Shown piece after piece: positions 56,860-64,000 of a stretch of DNA of 64,000 nt. The stretch spans positions 62,001-126,000 of the forward strand of contig JACVRA010000180.1 in the NCBI GenBank assembly GCA_019828545.1, given 5' to 3'. A program made the translations under genes and the position numbers. Under the pieces are notes generated by a model. The model was not told where the DNA came from and made no database searches. It was given only the letters and a program-made list of their open reading frames with translations. Numbering within the stretch: the stretch's first letter is position 1; each line of letters starts with the position of its first letter. Source of the stretch: Paracamarosporium sp. OC-R06-R3 (lineage: Eukaryota > Ascomycota > Dothideomycetes > Pleosporales > Didymosphaeriaceae).

Positions 56860-58203
56860 ATGGGCGTAGGAGAAACAATCACCGTCATCAATCGGTCGGG
56901 GAAGGTCGTCAGTAGCGTACGTCGTTCCTTTCTCGGCCATTAGCTCCCCACGCATATCCACTGACCGCCCTCGCAGTCCAAGCACCTCATCAACGTCTTC
57001 AAGGAGGCCAAGTCGGCCTACCGCGAGCGCAAAGCTGAGATCCAGGCCGAGCGCAATGCCGCCCTGCAAGAGAAGAAGCTCCGCGAGGGCATCAAATCGA
57101 TCCGTTTGGACGACGACACCCGTTCGCGCGCGTCTTCGCACCACTCCAAGCACTCCAAAGCCACCCATCGATCCAAGTCGCACCGACCTTCGAGGCCTCC
57201 GCTAGAACGCGGCTTTACCGACAGCTTCTATGCAAACGACGACTCGTCGCCCCGCCGCAGCCGACATCGCTTCGAAGATGACCTGGCCGGCGCCGCTCAG
57301 GAAGGCCACAGGATGGAGCTTGCTAGACGAAATACCGAAGCCGTCATTCCCGTGAAGCGATCAGACTCATCGCGACGGAAATCTGATTCCGGCATCGATA
57401 TGGATCTTTGCTACGGGGACATACCGCCGCCTCTGCCAGACAAGCGCTACGAGGAGGTTGAGTTGCGCGAAAAGGCTTCAAAAATCACTCTGCTCCTAGA
57501 TGAGGCAAACTGTTTACAATATTCCGTCACTGCGATGATCGAAAACCTACAAAAGAATCCAGATGCGCTTGCCGCGGTTGCGCTTACGCTTGGCGAGATC
57601 AGCACAATGTTGCGCAAGATGGGGCCTAGTGTCCTGCCTGTGCTCGCGAAGAGCTTCCCAGCTGTTGTAGCTTTGCTCGCCAGTCCACAGTTCATGATCG
57701 CTGGAGGTGTCGCCGTCGGCGTCACTATTGTTGCGCTTGGTGGCTACAAGATCGTCAAGAAGCTCCAGGCCCAGAAAGAGGAGCAGGGCCAGCCCATGCC
57801 CATGGCTATGGCCATGGATGCGGCTCCGAGGGAAGAGCCGCTGATGCTGGAAGAGCTGGAGCCTCCAGAGTTGAGCCGCATCGAGGTCTGGCGGCGTGGC
57901 ATCGCAGACGTCGAAGCTGAAAGCGCTGGCACTTCTGTCGATGGCGAATTTATCACACCTGGAGCAACACAACATCTACTTACGGAAGGAGTTCTAGATG
58001 AGGATGACATCAAATCTCGACGCAGCGCCCGATCGAAACGAGATGGTGAGCATCGCTCAAAATCCCACCGAGCGAAATCTGTCCGCAGCGAGAAGACGAC
58101 CAAGTCTTCCAGCACGTCTCGCAGCAAGACGACCGTCAAAGAAAAGAGCAAGAAAAAAGAACCTTCTGGTCTCAAGATGCTTTTCCGATCCCATTCCTCG
58201 TGA
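56860..58203 (+). CDS. Conserved protein with one C-terminal-half membrane span
   Basis: 427 aa from exons 56860-56916 and 56977-58203, joined over a 60-nt intron (GTACGT, ACTGAC, CGCAG) in phase 0. Exon 1 starts MGVGETITVINRSGKVVSS and exon 2 continues SKHLINVFKEAKSAYRERKA; the smooth junction supports the model. A Lys/Glu-rich coiled-coil-like helix follows, then Ser/His/Arg-rich sequence, a second helical region (LLDEANCLQYSVTAMIENLQ) and a hydrophobic segment FMIAGGVAVGVTIVALGGYK near residue 275-295. The tail is again Ser/Lys/Arg-rich and ends FRSHSS. I do not know a function; the gene type is widespread in filamentous ascomycetes as far as I recall. Confidence 0.75.
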
Positions 58204-58878
58204 TAGTACCTACATTTTGTCGCGTTCTTTATCATAGCGTTTGGCGTTTTTTTTTTTTTGTTTCCCATGCAACATACCACTGGGCCGGCATCTCTCGATT
58301 GCATTCGGTCTACGCTTTGTTTGAATTTCTCAGAGCCTGGAGTTTTGATTGTCGTACACTATTCGGTTTTCAATGCAATGGTTATGATCTGTTACGGCGC
58401 CTGAGGAGACGATGCGCAAGGCTCACGCTACATACGTTAATGACTATCTTCGTTCACAATACGACGTGCTCCAACGACGTGCTCCATTCCTAGTTGCATT
58501 GACTCCACTACAATATCATCTCGCCGCTGACCGCCAGACAAACTTGACAATTGCAAACATAGTTCTAGTACATGCAAACTTCGGCGAAGAACGTCTCTAA
58601 ATATACGGTGAGCTTCAGCCACGAAGAGTATTACAACAAACACATGAAGGTATGTGTATTGATTGTCTTTGTCCATCACACGCCACGCAGCTTGTTCAGA
58701 ACGTTGGAGCGCTTTGTTTTTGATGCCTCGAGCCGTCAAAGGAGGTCTGTAGGTTTTCAACGGTCAAAAGTCCCCGCCCCGGAGCAGAGTGTTTCTGTCC
58801 CCGATATACAGCATCAAAGACACTCGTATTCACCAAACGGCATCCTTCCGTATCCTTGAGGCATTATCACGCGTCGAG
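58204..58878. other. Intergenic, 0.7 kb
   Basis: T tract at 58247-58259 just after the upstream stop, then promoter of the acidic repeat protein. No gene seen. Confidence 0.5.
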
Positions 58879-61164
58879 ATGAGTGAGGACACAGATCGAG
58901 CCGACACGCTGTGGTCGCGGATGCAGCGTAAAATGGAGAAGGCAGGTGATGGTTTAGAAGTGGTGTTGAGGTATTACGAAAGGTACGATGTTCTGAGGGA
59001 AAGAATCAGGCGTGAGTTCCAGGGGCATCACGGTCAGCAATTCGATACAGATCTCCAGCATATGGGAGATGCTATTGTTGATGTTGAGGACTATCAAGAG
59101 ACTCAATCGCTAAGGGATCGGCTGAGAGAAGAACTCGCGGAAAATGATGAATGGAGCGATCTTGTGCGGAATATAGTGGAGAGGAGGTACGACATAATCG
59201 ATGAAGCAGCAGAAGCCGCAGAAACCACGGAAACCACGGAAACCACGGAAACCACAGAAGCCGTTCAAGATCAACCGGAATGGATTACTTGTCTGGATCA
59301 GCAAAACTTCGAAGGGGTCTGGAGCATCTATGCGAATGCGGACGATGCCGAGGCGCGGTTCGAGGTGATCGTGGCTATTCTCAACTCCGAGTCCAACATA
59401 CGCGATAACCCCAAAGAGGTGGGAATGCTCATAGGGAACATCCACGTTGCTGCATCAATCACCCGCGTCTTCCGCACAGTACTTCGAACGCAATACGCAA
59501 GCTTCGAAACCATCTTGCAGAGATGGAAACTGGTCCGTGGAGCTTTGGAGGAAGGCTTCCCAGCAGTGGGGCCGGCCACATGGCAGAAGATTCACAACGA
59601 GCTTATCGGCCTAGTCGCTCGCGCCGCCCTCGTCCCGTATGCCGACTTGACCCCTCAAGAAATCATCAATCACTCCCAGAGCTATCTCGACCAAAATGCA
59701 GACATCAGCCGTGAGACGAGAGTCGCTCTGTACAGACGCGCCGCCGATCTCGCCCGAAAAGACCCCAGAAACACCAGACTCCAGAACACACTGTCCGACA
59801 TGCAAGACTTCAACACGAACTTCGTCGGTTACGAAGACGAGCCTCTGCAGCCCATCGAGGAGAGCTGGGCTCCACGCATCGAGTTCCTCCTAGATAACTT
59901 CATGAGCCGCTGGGGCATGTCGGAGCCCACAGGGCTCTTCTCCCAAAACGGACGAGACACGACGCGGTTCTTCCCTCCGGAAGGATCCCTGCGCGGACTG
60001 ACCATGTACCCGGAGCTCCAAGGGCGCAATATGCGCCACTGGGATCCCAGAGTGCTCGAGGGGCTGAATCTGTTTGAGGAAATGCCCGATGACTTTGACA
60101 TCGACGAAGTGGCGGAATATCTCCATCGCTCCATCACCCGTCGGGTGTTGGATAATGGCGATCCCAGAGATTATGTTATCGCTCACGATGTTTATCGTGC
60201 GCTTGAGTATCTTCTTCCCGGGCGGGATTGGGAAACGGATATCGAAGAGCTGGTGAGAAATTTATATCAGCCAGAAACTCGGCTCGGCGGGGATGAAGAG
60301 GAGGAGGAGGAGCAGCAGCAGGAGGAGCAACAGGAGGCGGAGCAGGAGGAGGAGGAGGAGGAGCAGGAGGAGGAGGAGGAGGAGCAGGAGGAGGGTGGTG
60401 AACAGGGTGATCAGGGTGTTAGTGATGGTCGAGATAACAGGGTCAGTCTCGAAGTGGTTCAGGGATCTGAGAGTGCGGGTCCTCAATCTGCACGTCGAGG
60501 TCTCCGGCCACCGACTCCGGAGCCCGTTGAGGAGGATGATTTTCTTTGGGGAGGAGAAGATGATGAAGAAGAAGGAGGACCGTTCGAAGAGGAGGAGGAA
60601 GAGGAGAAGAAAGAGGAGAAGACAAAGGAGAAGACAAAGGAAAAGAAAAAGGGGAAGAAAAAGGAGAAGAAAGAGGAGGAACAAGAGCAATACGAAGAGG
60701 AACAAAAGCCTTACGAAGAGGAGGAACAGGTGCAATATGACGATGAAGGCCAAGGCGAAGATGAAGGCCGACCTCAGCTTCAAGCCCCACCGGTATCCCA
60801 ACCTCAGCCAGTATCCCAACCCCAGCCAGTATCCCAACCTCAGCCAGTATCCCAACCCCAGCCAGTATCCCAACCCCAGCCAGTATCCCGAGCCCAGACA
60901 GTATCCCAACCCCAGCCAGTATCCCAACCCCAGCCAGTATCCCGAGCCCAGACAGTATCCCGAGCTCTCACACGATCCAGACGCACCAGACAAACCAGAC
61001 GCACAGAGCTAGAGGTCCTCCAAGCAGAAGCCCAAGCACTCACGGGCGCAGTACCGAATCTCGGACCACGCGCCACACGCAACGGAGGACAGCCTCCCAA
61101 CGGACGCTATGCAAACTCGCAGGCACCCGAGAAACGCGGGCGGAAGAGGAAGTACCAAAAATAA
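58879..61164 (+). CDS. Lineage-specific acidic protein with low-complexity C-terminus
   Basis: Single-exon frame; the first ATG is at 58879 (MSEDTDRADTLWSRM), giving 761 aa. No known family recognised. Residues 1-480 look folded and helical (RYYERYDVLRERIRREFQGH, LVGLVARAALVPYADL-type stretches) with a short TTE repeat (59221-59258). After about 480 it becomes low-complexity: Glu/Gln runs coded by GAG/CAG repeats, a Pro/Glu spacer (PPTPEPVEEDDFLW), a Lys/Glu run (KEEKTKEKTKEKKKGKKKE) and ten six-residue units (PVSQPQ class). It ends with a very basic patch RSRRTRQTRRTE and RKRKYQK, a possible nuclear signal. There is no signal peptide. The strong purine bias of the coding strand at 60290-60700 is unlike the neighbouring genes. 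Confidence 0.7.
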   Translation: MSEDTDRADTLWSRMQRKMEKAGDGLEVVLRYYERYDVLRERIRREFQGHHGQQFDTDLQHMGDAIVDVEDYQETQSLRDRLREELAENDEWSDLVRNIVERRYDIIDEAAEAAETTETTETTETTEAVQDQPEWITCLDQQNFEGVWSIYANADDAEARFEVIVAILNSESNIRDNPKEVGMLIGNIHVAASITRVFRTVLRTQYASFETILQRWKLVRGALEEGFPAVGPATWQKIHNELIGLVARAALVPYADLTPQEIINHSQSYLDQNADISRETRVALYRRAADLARKDPRNTRLQNTLSDMQDFNTNFVGYEDEPLQPIEESWAPRIEFLLDNFMSRWGMSEPTGLFSQNGRDTTRFFPPEGSLRGLTMYPELQGRNMRHWDPRVLEGLNLFEEMPDDFDIDEVAEYLHRSITRRVLDNGDPRDYVIAHDVYRALEYLLPGRDWETDIEELVRNLYQPETRLGGDEEEEEEQQQEEQQEAEQEEEEEEQEEEEEEQEEGGEQGDQGVSDGRDNRVSLEVVQGSESAGPQSARRGLRPPTPEPVEEDDFLWGGEDDEEEGGPFEEEEEEEKKEEKTKEKTKEKKKGKKKEKKEEEQEQYEEEQKPYEEEEQVQYDDEGQGEDEGRPQLQAPPVSQPQPVSQPQPVSQPQPVSQPQPVSQPQPVSRAQTVSQPQPVSQPQPVSRAQTVSRALTRSRRTRQTRRTELEVLQAEAQALTGAVPNLGPRATRNGGQPPNGRYANSQAPEKRGRKRKYQK
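59221..59258 (+). repeat. 9-nt repeat coding ETT units
   Basis: Four consecutive GAAACCACG-type units inside the acidic protein gene, encoding Glu-Thr-Thr. Confidence 0.85.
60291..60400 (+). repeat. GAG/CAG-rich simple sequence coding Glu/Gln runs
   Basis: Imperfect GAG/GGA/CAG triplet tract encoding mixed poly-Glu and poly-Gln; prone to length change. Confidence 0.85.
60790..60966 (+). repeat. 18-nt minisatellite coding PVSQPQ hexapeptides
   Basis: Ten consecutive 18-nt units. Five identical-type PVSQPQ units are followed by a two-type higher-order pattern (PVSRAQ-TVSQPQ-PVSQPQ-PVSRAQ-TVSRAL), which implies duplication of blocks as well as single units. Confidence 0.9.
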
Positions 61165-61973
61165 GTTTCGCGTGAGTGGTGGTGTGTGTGTGTGGAGGGC
61201 TAGGTCCGTTATGTATCTTATTTGTTTTTCTTTTTCTTTTTTTTTTCTTTTTTTTTGGGACGTGTTGGAAGGTAATAAGTCTGGTAGGCTAGTGTCGTGG
61301 GTGGTCTTGTTCATTTTTCTTTCTTTTCTCTCTTTGTTTCTGTCCTGGTTGGTTGGTATCTATATGCTGTATCTAATTTACACGAGTAGCTAGTATTGCC
61401 TTGCTAGTCCATATGTAATACGCGCAATGTCACGTTAGGTTAAATAGATCCTTTGTCAAAAATACCTCGAACTAAGGCAAGTCGCTGTTCGCATGTAGAG
61501 TTTAATTAATACATTCTTAGATTATGTAGAGGGGAGTTATGTACGTGAATATTAGTTTGTTATGCTGTTCCTGGCAAGATAAGATGCCGTTCCTTCGCTT
61601 GTAGATGTTGCAGACGCGAAGCTGTTGCGGGATGAGGGATTGCCTTGCCGCTGCTTCATTCGCAGCCACTTTGGCAAGTAGTATAGGCCTGCTCTATTTC
61701 TCTGCGAAAACGTGGTTAAAACCAACTTAGCGGGATGGGGACGATTTTTGGTTTGGTCCCACGTGTTACGACCATATGCGTCAACCGTGCTACATCAACA
61801 TAGCAGATCGTTGGCGAGTATGAGCGCAATAGAGGGCAACAGTGGTTGTAAGTCCCGTCCTCATGCGATTTAACGCAAAAATCGGGCCAGGGTCTGTCGA
61901 GACTTGATGGGAAGGAGCAGTCTCAACATCATATCGTATAGACGAGTATAGGCTTTGTTCTGCAGACTCGGTC
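61165..61973. other. Intergenic, 0.8 kb, convergent genes
   Basis: 3' flanks of two convergent genes. T-rich tract at 61219-61256 immediately after the acidic-protein gene. The rest is AT-rich without a gene. Confidence 0.5.
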
Positions 61974-63772
61974 TCATACGTTAAGCCAAGCCGCACACAG
62001 CCCGGATATACCCCGCTGCCGTCCCCATCTCGAAAGCATCTCAACTGCTTGATCCTTTTCTTTCTGGTTGGGGCCTAGGCTCCCCACAATCACTAGCGGG
62101 AACACAGTACGTAGCACGTCGAAACCGCCAAGCTGTTTCGAGGTCTCCTGGTACTTTGCGATGTCCAGTACAGCTTGGGCGGCTGCAGTGGCCGTGTGCA
62201 GTATCGACGCCTCGTCGTTGTGGACCAAAGTTGGTGAGCTTAGAGATGGCGATGATGGATAGGTAGGCGATGTAGACGAAAGAGGAGATTGTGCCATTCT
62301 TGGCATAATTTTGTGAAGCAGCAGCAAAAGGATCACTCGAAGAGCTTGATAGGAGGCGGCTGTAAATGCAACGAAGCTGTTTGGTAGTGTCATCTGCCCA
62401 TTTGTCGCCACGTTTACGCTTGCTACGACGTTGGTCATGTCGGTCGTCACGATGATCTCTCCATGGGGTGCTTTGGTAAGGTAGGGAAAACGAGTTGCCC
62501 ATTCATCGAGGAAGTGTAGCCATTCATTTATTCGTGCCGCGACGGGTTCAACAACAGCAGCGAAGGGGAGTGGCTGAGTGAAGAAACGACGGAGGCTGCC
62601 TGGTTCGACGTCAAGCATGGCGATTGTTTCGGGAATGAGGAGCATTATGTCAGCGATTTCCTGGTGTGCGCTTTTAGGATCGTTTATGAAGGGGGTGGTT
62701 TTCCATTCAGGAGAGGCGAAAGCGGACGGTGAATTGAAGACGATAGCTTTGTGTGCCTTGCGGCCATTAGTGATGGACGCGTATGGTTAGATCATGGTCA
62801 ACTCACATCTGAAACGCGCATGATCTTGAACAGCGTCGATGAGTAGCCAGTGCAATTAGTCGGACCACGTAGCTCAATGATTTTCGCTGCTGCAGCCATG
62901 TGTGGCCAGATACTAGTCGTCGTTGTGCCGGCGTAAGCCTCATAAATGCTTAGTATAATAGGAACAAGAATCTCTTCGGCACTGGGGATGCTACCCGCGC
63001 TTAGCCTAGCGAGAGACTGTCTTTGGCAGTTGAGGCTCATGGTGTACCATCGGTACGAGTCAACGAGAATAGTAGTATCTCGATGCACGGCGGCGTAGAA
63101 AGCCATGGACGCTGCACGTATCGACAGCCGTACGGCAGGCTTGGTTGCCGTACCGTGGAGACTAGGTAGATGAGTTATCCAGGGCACTTCGGGAGTGTAC
63201 CTGCGTGCGCTGTTGTTCTGCTGCACGAAATGCGAGATGAAGGCCATGTCCAGGGCGTCGGGAATGGCCCTGGACGGTTGATGAAGCGCAGGCAGCCTGT
63301 AATGGCGCTGTATTCGGGCGATGGCGTCTTCGGTCGCTAATTCGCTGCGCTGGACTTGGTCGATGGAGGAGTTCCGACTGGACGGAGTAGCGACGGGTAG
63401 TGCCGGTGTCGTCGATGGGTGTTCCAGGGTACCGGGTTCCGTCTTAACAACCACGTCGTTATTGGGCGATGCTCGCTTTTCGCTCTTTGTGCGGACCACT
63501 GGCGATGCCTTTACTTCGCGCTTTTTCCGTGGCCGTGGTTTTGTCACGCGGTCCGTCATATCGATAATGACGGAGCCCTGCAGCGGCCCCGAGCATCTCA
63601 GGCCGAGGCGAAGGCACTGTTGACATGTTTCTGGCGTTTCGTCACACTACATTGGATGCGTTAACCGATCTGCAAGAATCGTATCATGTGTACCGAAACG
63701 GAGGAACATACTGACCTTTACTCTACGCTCTCTGCATTGTTGGCATGCGCGCGAACGCTGCGCTTTGGGCAT
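61974..63772 (-). CDS. Zn2Cys6 transcription factor with Fungal_trans_2-type domain
   Basis: 559 aa from three exons: 63772-63716, 63646-62807 and 62756-61974. Intron 1 (63715-63647, GTCAGT, GTAG) splits the zinc cluster; joining restores Cys at residues 10, 13, 20, 27, 30 and 37 (C-x2-C-x6-C-x6-C-x2-C-x6-C), the binuclear Zn2Cys6 DNA-binding motif. A basic linker follows (KPRPRKKREVK). The central and C-terminal part (ALDMAFISHFVQQNNSARRY, IWPHMAAAAKIIELRGP, then GGFDVLRTVFPLVIVGSLGP) fits the fungal regulatory domain. Intron 2 (62806-62757) keeps phase 0. The zinc cluster is unrecognisable unless intron 1 is removed. Target pathway unknown; nearby genes give no cluster context. Confidence 0.88.
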
Positions 63773-64000
63773 GTCTGACGATCAGCTGCCTAGCGGGTGA
63801 TTAGTCTAGGTTAAGACGCAGTTGCGCGAGAGATCGAGTAGGCGACCACCAACCTGGGGAGCAGGTTTAGAAAGGGGAATTCCAACGAGCGGCAAGATTC
63901 GCGAGATGTATCACTTGCATCGGTGCACGCTCCTGCAAGGGGTGTGTGCGCCGACGATAGCTGAGATGGATGGGCTGTATGGGGGAGCGGAGGAGATGCC

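Noticed and set aside
60262..60993. 243-codon minus-strand frame with long leucine runs resembling membrane segments
   Set aside because: Exact antisense of the GAG-rich and hexapeptide repeats of the acidic-protein gene.

Overview
The window is nuclear DNA of a filamentous ascomycete (Pezizomycotina; a dothideomycete is my best guess, not proven). The basis is: many short spliceosomal introns (46-69 nt, GTRNGT donor, CTAAC/CTGAC branch site, YAG acceptor), single genes on both strands with no operons, two Zn2Cys6-type regulators, an NLR with ankyrin repeats, an ExgD-type glucanase, a GPI cell-wall protein and a fungal rhodopsin-type membrane protein. I joined exons by hand from splice signals and frame, so exon borders are predictions. 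I saw no tRNA, rRNA, CRISPR array or complete transposon.

Left part (1-16.8 kb), mostly housekeeping: the 3' end of a transcription factor (1-711, +), a short-chain dehydrogenase (769-1618, -), a MITE-like inverted-repeat element (2038-2215), a C2H2-like protein (2377-4428, -), a conserved zinc-finger protein (5665-7614, -), an ABCF ATPase (7985-10325, -), an unknown basic-tailed protein (11736-12815, +), a probable TCO89-type TORC1 subunit (13480-15192, +) and a small GPI-anchored protein (16390-16782, +).

Middle part (16.8-31 kb), gene-poor and accessory: a 4.5 kb stretch with no convincing gene, an orphan open frame without a visible start (21341-22017, +), a fungal rhodopsin-domain membrane protein (22772-24118, -), a six-exon gene of unknown function with a winged-helix-like N-terminal part (25394-27293, -), and a secreted Gly/Thr/Gln/Ala-rich protein (28429-30770, -). 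That last gene is the most unusual object here. It has 12 predicted exons, all 11 introns lie in phase 1 inside glycine codons, every internal exon is a multiple of 3 nt, and six consecutive introns use AAG acceptors.

Right part (32-64 kb): a Cue2-like CUE/Smr protein (32091-33760, -), the HECT ubiquitin ligase Ufd4 (34543-40235, -), NMN adenylyltransferase (42155-43102, +), membrane exo-beta-1,3-glucanase ExgD (44183-46731, +), an NLR-like NACHT protein with almost identical ankyrin repeats (47345-50658, +), Dug2 of the glutathione degradosome (51694-54819, -), a conserved single-membrane-span protein (56860-58203, +), a lineage-specific acidic protein with a hexapeptide array (58879-61164, +) and a complete Zn2Cys6 transcription factor (61974-63772, -). 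I see no biosynthetic cluster. The functional themes are protein and RNA quality control (Ufd4, Cue2-like, ABCF), cell surface (ExgD, GPI protein, Gly-rich secreted protein) and, by inference from the NLR, self/non-self recognition.
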